This document shows, one piece after another, positions 1-11,473 of a stretch of DNA of 64,000 bases. The notes beneath the pieces were generated by a model. The model had not been told where the DNA came from. It saw only the letters and a list, made by a program, of their open reading frames with translations, and ran no database searches. The stretch's first letter is position 1; each line of letters opens with the position of its first letter. This DNA is from Chaetomidium leptoderma (Eukaryota; Ascomycota; Sordariomycetes; Sordariales; Chaetomiaceae), in assembly GCA_033296705.1 (NCBI GenBank), contig MU856886.1:1-64000 (forward strand), in the 5' to 3' direction. A program made the position numbers and the translations under genes.

Positions 1-3000
1 ACAAAAAGCCAAGCACACCCCCTCCCCACAGAAGCAGGAACAGCCGGAACCGCAGGCACCACCTCCTCATCACCATCACCCCCACCACCCACAGCCTGCA
101 GCCCCCCCTTCCGACTCCTCCCAGACCTCACACTGCCCCTCCCCGCACTCCTCGGCGGCAACATCTCCAAACTCGCCGGCCGCGGCCCCTTGTACTCGAG
201 CTTGGGCACCGTCAGCCCATACCCACGAGTACGGCCCGATGAGTCGTGCTGGTCCATCTCGACACAGATGCACACGTCGAGGCCGCCGTCGGCCGCCTTG
301 CCGTGCTGGGCCGGGAAGGCGGCGGCGCGGTGCTGGGTGCCGCAGTTGGTTTCGCCCTGGTGGAGGGGCAGGCGGCCGTCTTTGGGTTTGGGGAAGGTTC
401 CGCCTCCTCCTCCTCCTCCTGGGGGGGGGCTAGAAGAAGAAGAGGAGGAGGTCGAGGTGGCTGGTCGAGTAGGGGGGGGTTGGGCAACAGGGGCGTCGCC
501 GTTAGCGGTGGTGGTGCTGCCGCAGCTGTTGGTGGGGGAGTTTTCGGTAATCATGGCAAAGTTGCGCGAGGGCATGGTGACGTTGTTGTGGTCGGCGGTT
601 TTCTGCGTCTCGCCCGGGTCTTTGTCGAAGAGCTTGAGGAGGGTCTCGGACGTGTCGTGGTTGAGGTGGTGGATCTTGTTGCGGCGCGCGAGCAGGTTGG
701 CCACGGCGGCCGGGGGCGGCTTGTTGACGATGGCCGACGAGACCACGTTGACCATGTAGCGGTAGTCTTGCTCGACGGGGATGTTGAGGCGCGGGTTCGA
801 GTAGAACCGCCCCAGCGCGGCCAGGTGCACGTCGCCGCCCAGGATGGTGATGCGGATCGAGAACTCGGCGCAGATGCCCTGCAGCTTCTCGACCAGCCAG
901 TTCCGCTCCTTCTTGTGGGTGCGTGCCGTGTAGTGGTCGTCGAGATCGTCCAGGAGGTCGACGCTGCCGTCGAAGCTGTTGAAGAAGCTGCCGCCGATCC
1001 CCATGCGGCGGTTCAGGAACTTGACGGGGCCCATCAAGGGGCTCGAAAAGATGTTTTCAAGCCACGTGAGACGCTGTGCTGTTAGCAGGAGTTGGCAGTT
1101 CGGGGAAGGGGATCGGACTCACAGGGTACGCAATGGGAATCCCCAACAGAAGGATCATGTGCTTGAATGGCCGTCCCGAGCTCGCAGCGGCCGAGAGTTC
1201 CTGCTTCAGGCGCGTGAAGATGGCTTCGTACGTCTCGGGGTAGTTGACCTGGTGTCTCGTGCGCTGTTATCGGTTATTAGACAAGATCTAGGCAGACGGT
1301 TTTCACTTATCGAAGATGCATACCTCGGTGCGAGCATCGATACCCAGGAAGGCAATTCTAGCGCCTAGCCGGGCAAACATGTTATGGGAATGCTCCGCAA
1401 CGTAGGGCTATGTCTTGTGTAAGCGGGCAGTCTCGAGAGGGATTTTGAGGGCAGACCTACGCCGGCCTTTGGACCATAAATGTAGTTGGACTCTTGGATT
1501 GCGGGATGGACATATGTGTTCATGAACTGGTTGGGGTCGATGCCCTGCCCTTCTTCGGCCGTGGTAGCCGGGATGGCGTCTGCTGTCTGTTAGCGGCCAT
1601 CTCGCTGGCTTTGAGTTGCTTGGAATCCTTCTTACCCGAGGTGTAGGTGGAGGGGGGCGGCGGTAGGTGGTGCTGGAACAGCATGTAGTACTTGTGGGCG
1701 GTGCCGCCGATGCCCCTGAAGACGTCGCACTTCATGAACTCGTTGACGTATGATCCGAATCCGTCGATGATCTGTCCTGTTAGCATCCTCCACGCCCGAG
1801 AGAGACAATGAACGTACATCATGGTCGTCCCAGATGTTCAACTGGGCGATCTGGCCGTTGGCGCCTGCGAATGGCTCGGTCGAGTACCTTCACGCCACTG
1901 TTAGGGGGAGGGAGGGAATATCGCTTGCTGGGCGGGATTGACGCACCAGCGAATGTAGTTCCTCAGGTAGTAGTCGTCGCACTCCTTGCGCAGCGTCTCC
2001 GGGAACGGATGGTCCTTGCGCTTCTTGGGGTTGTGGATGTCAGACCACGGCCTCAGCGGGCCAGCGACGCGGATGCCATCGTTGTAGATCTGGTCGCCGC
2101 CGCCAATCCTGCAAACTGTCAGCGCCAAATACGGACCACCCACTCCCCCCTCCCAACCTGTCGACCGGGCATCTTACATGACATGGAACGGGCTCTCCTG
2201 ATGCTTCCGTAGCACATCGTTCCACAGGGCCGGGCCGCTCCACGCGTCCTCGTCAGTACCAACACTGAACCCGTTGCACGAGTGGAACATGATGCGCATC
2301 GACTCGTCGAGCGCCGGCACGAAGAAGTTGTTCACGCGCGGCTTGGTCTCGCTGGCGAACCGCAGACCGGGCAGCTCGTACTCCCACCGCGTCTCGGTCG
2401 CCTCCATGTCCACGGCCACGTCAAACCGCCAAAAGGTGTTGCGCGCGTCCGAGTAGAGACAGAGCCCCTCGACCTCGCCCCCCTTGCCCCCTGATGACCC
2501 CCCGGCCTTTCTCACCTCCAACACGGGCACCATCGGCTGCGTCCTACCGCCACCAGCAGTAACCACCAACACACTCCCCACCCACCGCACGCCCCCCTCC
2601 GTCCGGCGATAGTTCAACAGCGGCCCGCAGACAACCTCCTTCCCATCCGACGGCGGATGCACCCTCTCACCACCAGCATAGTCCACCACCTTCTTCTCCC
2701 CCTCGTGCGTAGCATCAGCAGTAGCACCAGCAGTAGCAGCCGCGACATCAGCCCTCGCGTCCGACGCGCCGGCCACGACGGGCTTGAAGCGCGGGGTGTG
2801 GGGCGGCGGCTGGTGTTTGTTGTCGCCGAGGTCGATGCGCGACTTGTTGAAAAAGTCGGCGAGGTCGCCGACGCCGCCGCCGCGCGAGTCGGCCTCGCGC
2901 GCGACCGGGCCGCTGCCGCCCGCTGCGCCATAGCCCGGCTGGTTATGGTTTTGGTAGTTTTCCCTTTCGTAGCGCGCATAGGCCGACGATTCGGCGTGGC

Positions 3001-3151
3001 GCCAGCGGCTGGAGGAGGCGTACGGGTTGGGCGATGCCGCGGGCGTCACGGCTTGCGGAGGTAGGGGCAGTTGTTGTTCTTCTTCTCGTTGTTGTTCATG
3101 TTGTTCGGCGCCCTCGGCCGCGGCGGGCGCGAGGTGTTGGTGGGAGGCCAT
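1..3151 (-). CDS. PhoD-like phosphatase domain protein (3' end beyond the window)
   Basis: Large metallophosphatase-type protein of the fungal PhoD_2 kind, at least 919 residues, cut off by the window start. Eight exons fit splice signals and keep one frame: 3151-2178, 2108-1947, 1887-1818, 1771-1636, 1579-1461 (its start could be 1582), 1407-1324, 1263-1123 and 1073 to beyond 1. The acceptor of exon 3 is an unusual AAG. The first ~200 residues are low complexity (Gln, Pro, Glu). The catalytic region then carries RWYSTEPFAGANGQ, LNIWDDHDIIDGFGSY, AEHSHNMFARLG and LGGDVHLAALGRF, whose Asp and His residues are those expected to bind the metal pair. The C-terminal part is Pro/Gly/Ser-rich with a conserved-looking DVCICVEMDQHDSSG block. 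The family is assigned from these motifs; the substrate is unknown. No signal peptide is visible, so a cytosolic or membrane-peripheral place is inferred. Confidence 0.85.
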
Positions 3152-3926
3152 TGCGACTCTGGGTTAGGCGCAAATCTGTCGGGAAGCAATGTTTGATCTC
3201 CGGAGCGGCGTCCGGTAGGTTATACTCGGGCCAATTGATGCTAGGGAGCAAAAGCAAAGAAGGGAAGAAGCAAGACGGCGAGGGACTGATGTGCTCTTAG
3301 GGAGGCGGGCAGTCTAACTAAAGCGGCACAGCGACGTGGGACGACAAGGAACGACAAGGGACGGACAGGATGCCCCTCGGATGAGACTAGCGCAGCCTGT
3401 TCGAACCGGGTCCTCGTGAGCTGAAGAGGTTGGTGAGGCCCAAGACAAGCTGTTGGCCCTGTTCGCCGGAAACGGGAACCTAAACCTGTTGTCTCCCAAC
3501 GGCTAATTACCCAAGGAGCTTGGGAAACAGGATCCAACGTGCCGGCGGTGGCGGTTGACGGGAGCTTGCGGCGTCTGGCACGCAGCGTTGGATCGTGCGG
3601 GTGGGCGTGTGGGACAGACCAAGACAGACCAAGAGGGCCAAACCGAGCCCGCCAATGGCTGCTTTCAATCGCTAAAAGACACCGGGGACAGCTCCAAGCC
3701 AAGACCGGGAAGCCGGCACAGCTGGGCACGAGCTGGGCCATTGCAGCTGAAACATGCCTCCAACCTGTTGCTCCGCACAACTGCCCAAGTAAACAAACCC
3801 GCCCCCCCCTTTGTCGAAAGAGGTCAGACAGCGTTGAATCTCTGCAATGGAACAAGTCATCTTCCAACGGTATTTACACATATACATACATAAAATCACA
3901 AAGCAATACTTCTGTCCTGCAGCACC
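3152..3926. other. Intergenic: promoter of the PhoD-like gene and 3' side of the rhomboid gene
   Basis: Both flanking genes read on the minus strand. The stretch holds the upstream region of the phosphatase gene and the 3' untranslated side of the rhomboid gene. Open frames are present here on both strands but show no family motif and no splice structure; I see no gene. Confidence 0.6.
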
Positions 3927-5642
3927 CTACCCCTCTGTCGGTGGCGTTGTCGTTGCGACGGCCTCGGCCTCGGCCAGCTTGACAACGCCGCCTGGCTGCT
4001 GCTGGGCCCCCCTTTTCCTCTCAACCAAGTGCGCAGCGACAATGCCAACGCCCATGCCCACCAGATGCGAAGTGATATCCACCGTGAGGCGCTTCGACGT
4101 GAAGATGCCGCCAATGTTGAGCGCCGCGGCCAAGGCTAAGAGGGCGAGTCCGTGGACGCCGTCGCTCGGCGGCGGAGGGAGGCCAAAGATCTTGAAATAC
4201 TCGAACCGGTGCAGCCACAGATAAGCCGCGCCGATCCCGTAGACGGCCCCCGACGCCCCCAGAGACGCGAGGTCCAGCCGATTCCTCATCACCGCCCAGG
4301 TCAGCGTTCCGAGAGCGCCAACCGCGCCAGAGGAAAAGTATGTCGCCAGGAACGTGCCTCTCCCGACGTCGTCGTAGAAACGCACTCCCAAAAACCAGAG
4401 GACAACCATGTTTTGCGCCATGTGGAGAAACGACTGGTGCGAGAACACGGCGTTCAGCATGGCCGGAGCCCGCGGCGTCGCAGCGACAACCATGAAGTAC
4501 CGGTTCAGGAGCCTCCACATGGGCGGAACCTTCCACAGACCCCAGCAGAGCAGGTTGGCTAGGATCAACGTGCCAACCGTGGCGGCCGCCGGTGGAATAT
4601 CGGGGAACAACCTATCCGCGCGCCTCGGCGGTCGGTAGAACTCGGCATACGCCAGACAGAGACCGGTGAGACCGAGGACGAAGGCGGCCGACGGCAGGAG
4701 ACGCTGCCACTTCTTCATCTTGGGCGGCTCCTTGAGGTCCGACTGGGCCCTGACCATGTACTCTTGCATCTGGGCGCTCACCTGCCGCGTCTGCTGCTTG
4801 CCCGCGAGCTGCAGCGGCCCCGCCTTGCCGTGCCTCCACTCCTCCTCTCGCTTCTTCTTCTCTTCCTCCTCCAGCTTGAGCCTCGCTGCGTGCTTTGCAC
4901 GGTTGAGCGCGCGGACCTCCTCGAGCGCGCTCGTCCCATACACGCTATCCTTGTTCGGCGGGGCAATTCCGTCCTTGTAGAGCTTGAATTTCCCGGCTTT
5001 GTTCGGCCCGCCGCTCGTTTGCCCCGTGCTCTTGGCGCCGCCCTTCTCTAAAGCCGCCAGCTCGTCCTCGGCCCGGAGGCCCGCGTTTGCGACCTCGTCG
5101 ACGGGCACTTCCCTGCGGAGGTAACCGAGGGCGATATCTTGGTGCTCCATCAAGAAGTCCCGCGTCCTGACTTTCACTGTCGGGTCGTCAAGCGTTCCGG
5201 CGACGCGCCGGCCGTGGAGTATCCTCAAGAGCCTGTTGCCGCCGGCAGTGCTGATGCCCGGCCCGAACAGGCTAAGCACCTGCTCGAAATTCAACTCCTT
5301 TCTGCTGAAGGGTAGCCCATCCTCGTCTGTGTAGTTGGGCGGTAGGTGGACGTAGTGCGTGATGACGGACCAGCTACCAAGGAGTGTCCGGATGCCGAGC
5401 CATTGCGGCAAGACCGGCCGCGCGTTCCTCAACAGGGCCGGCCCTGCAACTGTGTTCCGGCCATGTCCTCCTCGCTGCGGCTGCGGCTGTCGCTGTTGTT
5501 GAGTCGATGGCCAGGATGAAAAGCAGCGACTCGAGAAAGGGGTCGCCGGCAGCAACAACCGGGTGCACGGTCTCGTCAGGTGGTGCGCGGCGGCCTGGAC
5601 GCTGGACCGCAAGGCATTGACGCCCAGGCTGCAGCTGCTCAT
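3927..5642 (-). CDS. Rhomboid-family intramembrane serine protease, probably mitochondrial
   Basis: Single-exon gene of 571 residues. The start at 5642 is chosen because it has a good context (ACAATG) and opens a basic, Ser/Arg-rich presequence (MSSCSLGVNALRSSVQ...); an upstream in-frame ATG at 5966 would run through the likely promoter. The N-terminal half is soluble, with a conserved fungal block near HYVHLPPNYTDEDGLPF. The C-terminal half is a six-helix rhomboid fold: HQSFLHMAQNM supplies the His/Asn residues of helix 2, LGASGAVYG is the GxSG nucleophile motif and TSHLVGMGVG holds the catalytic His of the last helix, so the enzyme should be active. The presequence suggests the mitochondrial inner membrane, where fungal rhomboids of the Pcp1 type act; the long N-terminal domain shows it is not the simple Pcp1 form. 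The end is KR-rich followed by a short acidic tail. Confidence 0.88.
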   Translation of the reverse strand: MSSCSLGVNALRSSVQAAAHHLTRPCTRLLLPATPFSSRCFSSWPSTQQQRQPQPQRGGHGRNTVAGPALLRNARPVLPQWLGIRTLLGSWSVITHYVHLPPNYTDEDGLPFSRKELNFEQVLSLFGPGISTAGGNRLLRILHGRRVAGTLDDPTVKVRTRDFLMEHQDIALGYLRREVPVDEVANAGLRAEDELAALEKGGAKSTGQTSGGPNKAGKFKLYKDGIAPPNKDSVYGTSALEEVRALNRAKHAARLKLEEEEKKKREEEWRHGKAGPLQLAGKQQTRQVSAQMQEYMVRAQSDLKEPPKMKKWQRLLPSAAFVLGLTGLCLAYAEFYRPPRRADRLFPDIPPAAATVGTLILANLLCWGLWKVPPMWRLLNRYFMVVAATPRAPAMLNAVFSHQSFLHMAQNMVVLWFLGVRFYDDVGRGTFLATYFSSGAVGALGTLTWAVMRNRLDLASLGASGAVYGIGAAYLWLHRFEYFKIFGLPPPPSDGVHGLALLALAAALNIGGIFTSKRLTVDITSHLVGMGVGIVAAHLVERKRGAQQQPGGVVKLAEAEAVATTTPPTEG

Positions 5643-6080
5643 TGTCGCAAAATATGGCGACCGCAGTTGCGCCGCCTCGTTTAACCGTCCATCAACTGTG
5701 CTGTCGGAAAGCAAGGGGAGGTCGCCGTCGCGCAGCAGAGAATCGATATTCAAAAAGGTGGAGAGATTGTCGGTCGGTCGATGCCCGAGAAAATAAATTC
5801 CAGCGGTTCCGGCAGGCTGGCGCGCAAACCGAGGCGGCAGAGAATGCCATTGGCGAACGAGCAGCGCGCTGCCCCGCTGTGGGGCGGTCGCTCCCGGGGT
5901 ACCTGTCAAGACCCCGCGTGGGCGCCGTCTATTCTCAGCAGGCAGCTCCAGAGCTTGCGTCGACAAGAATCAAACACCTTGCCTCACCCTCTCTTGACCA
6001 CCCCCAAACACCCAAACTACTACAACACTCTTACCCTCACCATCACGAACCCTCCCCAAGCTCAGCCCTGCCAAAAAAAA
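5643..6080. promoter_or_regulatory. Divergent promoter between the rhomboid gene and the Q-rich protein gene
   Basis: The 438 bp between two divergent start codons must hold both promoters. The side next to 6081 is a C-rich leader with an A-run just before the ATG (ccaaaaaaaaATG). No TATA box was recognised. Confidence 0.55.
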
Positions 6081-6684
6081 ATGTCCGCCGACGCCCTCCC
6101 CATAACCCCCACCCTCTTCGCGGCCGCCCTCAAAGACCTCCCCATCTCAACCCTCCACCTCAAAGTCCTCGAGCTGCGCAACAGCATCGCCCACCTCGAC
6201 TACTCCAACGAGCAGCTGCGGCCCTTCGCCGAGGGCACCGCAACCGCCGCAGCCCCCCTCCCCAACAACAACAACAACAACACTTCTTCCACCCAACAAC
6301 AACAAGGCCAGCAGCAGCAGCAGCAGCCAGACGCAGATTGCATCGACGCCATCAAGGAAAACGAACAAGTCATCGAGCGCATGCAAGCACGCATCCGACT
6401 GGTGCGGCAGGAGGTCGAGGGCCGCGGGCTGGCCTGGACCGAGTTCCAGAGCGAGGCGGAGCGGGAGGCGGAGGAGAGGGAAACAACAACAACAACCACA
6501 GCCACAACCACAACAGATGGGCAGGCAACAGGGGTGAATGGCGCTGCTGCTGCTGCTGCTGCTGGCGACGGCGAGGTCGTCAACGGTACGGCGGAACGGC
6601 AGCGGCACTCGGCGTGGACGGACGGGACGTTTCAGATGGGGGTTATACGGGATGGGGTGGTGCAGATGGATCGGTCGAGGCAAG

Positions 6685-6717
<33 letters not shown>

Positions 6718-6830
6718 GTGGGTCGCTTACAGATGAGGAGTTGAGACGGAGGATGGAGGAGCAGTTGAGGGGTTTGGGAGGGGATGCGGGGGAGGAGGAT
6801 GATGATGATGAGGGCGGGCTGCATCTCTAA
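6081..6830 (+). CDS. Conserved fungal Gln-rich coiled-coil protein, function unknown
   Basis: Intron-free gene of 249 residues. The start at 6081 follows a run of A and opens a conserved-looking block (PITPTLFAAALKDLPIST, then LRNSIAHLDYSNEQLRPF) which I associate with small uncharacterised proteins of filamentous fungi. A second conserved block, DCIDAIKENEQVIERM plus EVEGRGLAWTEFQ, looks like a short coiled coil. Between and after these lie poly-Asn, poly-Gln and poly-Thr tracts, including ten CAG codons at 6687-6716, and an acidic C-terminus (EEDDDDEG). No catalytic motif, signal peptide or membrane segment is visible. It shares its promoter with the rhomboid gene, which says nothing certain about role. 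The repeats probably vary in length between strains. Confidence 0.75.
6687..6716 (+). repeat. CAG trinucleotide repeat encoding poly-Gln
   Basis: Ten uninterrupted CAG units inside the conserved fungal Q-rich protein. It is in frame, so unit gain or loss would change only the length of the glutamine tract. Confidence 0.9.
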
Positions 6831-7354
6831 ACGGAGAAAGAAAGCTGCGGCTATTTTGACGAGGGGCAATGAATGGCATTGGGGGGATGGAGTTATGGTA
6901 TTTCTAATTTTACTTTGAAAGGGGGACATAATTGAAGAAGGCGCTGAGGCATAGCTACAATACGGCTTCCCGTCCATACCCAGTGTTACGGCCAAGGCCA
7001 CTTGAGACAATTTGATTCCTTGATGATAATGATGATAATGTACCACAATGCCTCCCAGGTTGTATAGCGATACACGCCAGATCGCCCAACGACGATAAGG
7101 AAACATGAAACTGGCTGGTTAGAACAGAGGAAATGATATGCTGCCTGATAGAAGAAGCCCCCCTTTTGTGGATGCAGCCGGTCCGAACGCCTTGCCTAAC
7201 TGAAGAGACAGAACCCAACTCCCAAACAATGCAAGTCCCAGATATCAACATGCTTACGCCAGACCCATGCTGCGACAGAAGGAGAAGAGAATATGAAACT
7301 TTAGACGAGAGAAAGGAGAAAAACAAAGAACGATGGTGACGCCAGCCCAAAGTC
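6831..7354. other. Convergent 3' region
   Basis: Space between two genes that end towards each other. It contains a short TGATGATAA repeat at about 7020-7040 and otherwise nothing recognisable; it should hold both 3' untranslated regions. Confidence 0.6.
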
Positions 7355-8731
7355 TTAAGCTGGTATCGGCATATTGGTGTTGAGAGTGATGGCCGGTTGC
7401 GCTTTGGGTTTGGCCGTGTGGGATTTCGAAGCCGAATTGGTGATTTCGCGGAGAGGGCGAGTTGGTTCGTTATTTTCAATACCCAAAGAATCTTTATCGT
7501 CGTATCCTGAACTCAGGATGGTCGGCAACCTCGGCTTCTGAGCGGCGTGGGTCGGTAACGAGGTATTGCTCATCGACTCGGGGCTCTTGGATACGTACAC
7601 CCCCTCATCTTCCGTTTCCGACTCCACCTCGGGATGTCGGTGGCTGATCCGCCTCCTCCTGCTGCTGATGAACTCCTCCGGCTCGTCATCAGAGTCGGTC
7701 GAAGAGCTGCTCGTTCTCACCGTCCGCCGGCTCCTAGTCCGCGCCGCCGTCGAGAGCCGGGACCTCGTCTTGGTCAGAGATGGGTTGGACCGCAACTCAT
7801 CATTCAACGGTGTCTCGCCCCTTCGGATCCTCGCCTCGACGGCTCTCTCGCCCACTAACCTCCCTAACGAGCCTCCGTCGCGAGTCGAGGTCGTCCTCCT
7901 AGACGCCGCGCTCATCATGCTCGCGCTCCTCGTGACGGGCACCTTGCCCTCCATGACCTTTGCCGGCGGTGGCGGCTGGAGCATCCACCGGAGGGCGTCC
8001 TTGTGGGCGGGCTTGCTGCTGACAACGGGTGGGTGGTAATCGTTGACGGGCGGGTTTCTGGGCGTGAAGTAGAAGTTGTGCCGGTCCTCGTCCGTCACCT
8101 GCTTCTCAAATCCGAGCTTCGACTCCATATAGCGGCCGGCTGTCGTGCGGGCCTGCTTGATGGCATCCATCAATTTGTGTCCCGACCATGTAGACTCGTC
8201 ACCCCACAGCTCCTCGTCCTCGCGCTGATACCGTTTCATGTTCCAGTCGGCGCTTGTTGATACCGAGACGGTCTTGCTGAGCGTCGGGCTTGTGGGCTCC
8301 TCTTCCGGGGCCACGGTTGGAGCACTTCCTAACCCCTGAATATGGTTTGGACTGGTAGACGGCCTCGGGCTGGCGATTGATCCCAGCTCCGACATGCTAA
8401 CCACGGCGCTGCTCCCGGTGCCCATGCTTGGACGGCCATCCCGGCTTGCCGCCGTCAGTCGCCGCTGACTTAGGCTCTTGTTGAACCCATCACTTCCCTT
8501 CCTCTTCTTCGGCAAGCTCGGTCCCATGCGAATCTCCTCCTCCCAGTAGGGGTTCGTGTGGAAAGGGTCCGGCTGGCGGTATAGGTGCGGCTGTTCCAAC
8601 ACAATGCGCTCCCTGATCTCCTTCTCCTTCTTGGCCTGCTGCCGCGATTTATGTTGGCTTTGCATTTGGTTGCATGGTGTACAGGCGAGAACGTAGAAAA
8701 TGGCGGACTGGAGGGCGGGTAGGAACGACAT
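7355..8731 (-). CDS. Basic Ser/Arg-rich conserved fungal protein, function unknown
   Basis: Intron-free gene of 458 residues. The N-terminus is a short hydrophobic, cysteine-containing stretch (LPALQSAIFYVLACTPC) followed at once by a basic helix and the block PYWEEEIRMGPSLPKKRK, the most conserved-looking part; related fungal proteins have a similar opening. The stretch is too short and too weak to be a sure membrane segment; the CTPC cysteines could be a lipidation site, which is only a guess. The rest is low complexity: many SR/RS pairs, basic nuclear-signal-like runs (KKRK, RSRRTVR) and acidic patches (DSDDEPEEF, ESETEDEG). A phosphorylated scaffold-type protein is a fair inference. No enzyme motif is seen. 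Confidence 0.72.
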   Translation of the reverse strand: MSFLPALQSAIFYVLACTPCNQMQSQHKSRQQAKKEKEIRERIVLEQPHLYRQPDPFHTNPYWEEEIRMGPSLPKKRKGSDGFNKSLSQRRLTAASRDGRPSMGTGSSAVVSMSELGSIASPRPSTSPNHIQGLGSAPTVAPEEEPTSPTLSKTVSVSTSADWNMKRYQREDEELWGDESTWSGHKLMDAIKQARTTAGRYMESKLGFEKQVTDEDRHNFYFTPRNPPVNDYHPPVVSSKPAHKDALRWMLQPPPPAKVMEGKVPVTRSASMMSAASRRTTSTRDGGSLGRLVGERAVEARIRRGETPLNDELRSNPSLTKTRSRLSTAARTRSRRTVRTSSSSTDSDDEPEEFISSRRRRISHRHPEVESETEDEGVYVSKSPESMSNTSLPTHAAQKPRLPTILSSGYDDKDSLGIENNEPTRPLREITNSASKSHTAKPKAQPAITLNTNMPIPA

Positions 8732-11473
8732 GGTCGGTTCTCGTCGGCCGGTATCCCCCGACTAAGTGATTCGTGCGCTCCGAGGCCGTTCTCCTTGGTC
8801 AAGGACATGGGCCGAATGTTGTATAGGGGATAGTTCCTTGGCAATTCCTCGAGGGGGGCAGGGCCGGGACAACTCAAACGAACGTTGCGTGGTCGTCAGA
8901 GTACACACCACCGTGGCAAACGAGCATAGCAGGTACACAGCAGGGTGGTAGAAGTCGGTAACAAACGATTGGCGTGGTCGAATAGTGGGCTGTTGTTCAT
9001 CCCAGGGAGCCAAGTGAAAAGCAATGGCGGACTGAATTCCTCCGTTCGGGGGGGGCGGGGAAGGGAGGTTCAAGGTAAGGCAGGTAGGGTGCTCGGCACC
9101 CCGTCGGCTGTCAGGAAGTTACCCCAGAACTCGATCCTAAATGCCTCTCTCTACCCCTCAGCGGCGCACGGTTCTGCAGCGAACAAGTCGCGAGGTTCGG
9201 TGTCGCTGGGCCTGCCAATGGTTATGGACAGAGTTTCGGAACCGAGACTGTGGACGGGTGGGTGCGAAACGACGGAACAATTGAGGAGGCCCCAACCTCC
9301 GTTTTGACAAGGGAAGCGGAATGTTTTGAGAGCAAGGTAAATTGAATGTAAACCAACACACAAGAGAAAAGAAGGCAAAACAAGAAACGGGAGGATGTCG
9401 CGTGCCCGGAGGAATGTAAAACAAGGTGTAAAATGAAGGATGGACAGCAGAAAGTCAAAGTGCACCGGTGGGCTGGGAATCAACCCAAGTTCAATCAAAC
9501 GGGAACATGTCATTGAACCCACGCCCGCGGGGGGAGATTGGGAAGCGTAATTTTGATACACAAAGCGCCACCACTCGAACTAGTCCAGGGGGGGGATGGA
9601 GCGGAACAAGCGGGGAGACACGCACCACAGCGCTAAAACAGCAGGCACGGACACCGAGGGCTCGCGTCTCGCGTGGCGTGGCGAGCAATGGAAACGCGGC
9701 GCAGCAGTCCAGCCCTCGTCCGATCGCTTCGCTCAGCCCCACCTACGGTTGCAAAGCAGAAGAGACGTTTTCTTCACCATGAATTTCATGCAAGGCTGCA
9801 AGCGCCGCCCGAAAGAGACAATGCGCTTGTTTGATAATCATCTGGCGCCCAAACAGTTAGGAAGCCGAGCCAAGCAGCTGTAGAATACCGTAAATACCTC
9901 GTCGAAGGACCTAATACGCACCCCAACGAGCCCGACATACCCGATTACCCCTCTGGGAAGGCAGATGCGAGACAGTGACATTGGGATCCAGCAGCGATGC
10001 GACCGCAGGCCCATTGTCCCGGTTGCAGCAATTTGTTGTGCAGCCCGAGGGAATCGCGGGGAAACCCCTTTTATTGTTACCTAATACGGACTCCTCTGCA
10101 CCACTGATGAATCATTATCGTACGGTAAGTTTAGTTTTCGTCCGAACGACTTTGCCCAGGAAACGAGTCCGTTGCGGACCCCGAATCCAAGACTTCCACT
10201 CAGAAGGTCCCAACCCCTGCATGCATACGATGCGATGCGGACATCCAGGGCAAACTTGCACAACACAACCAAAGGTTTGCGTCGGATGAACACGTGGATG
10301 GGTTTTTGGAGGAAACCGCTGATACAGACGATCTCACGCGACGCCCTGTTCCTGGAAATCGCAGTTGGTTTCGACAAGCGCCAGATCAAGGGCGCCGCGC
10401 GGCAGATCTGATGTACAGATTACATGCCTTGAAACAACAGCCTGCATTTTGGCCGATCAGCACGACCCAGGTTTTGTTGGATCCAGGAACAAGGCAGCCG
10501 TTGGCAGCCACTCAGGGGGCAAAAGTTAAGTTTCCGTTGCCTTCCCGCTGCAGCGCCCGAAAAACGACTTCGTGGTGACGCAACACCATGGGTAACTTAA
10601 CACAACTCAACCACACTTTACACACAGATACAGCCGTTGCATGCAATTGAGGCCCTTTGGATCTCGAATCAGCCAGAATCACTGCATCGAAACGACAAAA
10701 CGAAGAAACGAAGGAATGGAGGAGAAGTTACATCGTGCTGCTGGGTGGCGTCTTCCCCGCTGTCAGTCATTCTCCGTGCGTCCTTGGCAGACGGCACAGA
10801 AAAGCCCCTGTTGCCACGTTTCGCCCTGGCAGGTTTCCCGGTTCTCCTGAAGAAGCCTGATATTGGGCGAGGAGGGGACAGAACATGCCCCCCTTCATAT
10901 CAGATATCCAAGTCACGGTCAGCAGACGGAGAACATAACTGGTTCATGATAAAGCTCTGGCTTCTGCTCGCAGATCACGCGGTGAACTCTCCATGATGGC
11001 CCAGCTACCAAACCAGCGCTCCTATTCCGCCCACGCTGCGTAATTCTTCGCTCCTTCCTTTTCTGAATTTCTCCACGAGCCATCCCCCTCCCCTCCTGGT
11101 CTCCCCTCCCGTCCACGGCGTTAACATGGCCAGTCCTGCCACCCATCTCTCCCACCTTCCCATCCAATCACGGCTCTTTTTTTGCTCACGGGGGGGTCAA
11201 CTATCCCGGAAACGTTACCGCCCAATGGAAGACAAAAAGACAAGTCAACAACAGCATACAGGATAAATAAGAGACGAAAGGAAATTTCACAAAAGGCTTT
11301 ACTCCCGAGGCCTTTTTTCCGCTTGGTAATAATGTACATACGCAAACTCCTTGCCCTGCCCATCAAAGAAAGCCCGGCTGCAATATATAATCGACAATGG
11401 AGTGGATACCGATAGGTAGTAGGATCGACCTGGGCCACGGCGTCTCCAGTAGAGTGAAAAGAGGCAGGACCCT
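8732..11473. other. Long intergenic stretch without a supported gene
   Basis: Both neighbours read on the minus strand, so this holds the promoter of the Ser/Arg-rich gene and the 3' side of the N-terminally anchored gene. At 2.7 kb it is longer than such a gap needs. I examined frames on both strands and found only short ones without conserved motifs or paired splice sites, and saw no tRNA or 5S rRNA. The part near 11.2-11.4 kb is richer in A and T. Confidence 0.55.

Noticed and set aside
3241..3867. Minus-strand frame of about 208 codons
   Set aside because: No motif, odd composition with many Arg and Cys, lies in a promoter/3' region and overlaps equally long frames on the other strand.
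5643..5966. Longer start for the rhomboid gene
   Set aside because: It would add 108 residues with no targeting character and occupy the divergent promoter; the ATG at 5642 opens a good mitochondrial presequence.
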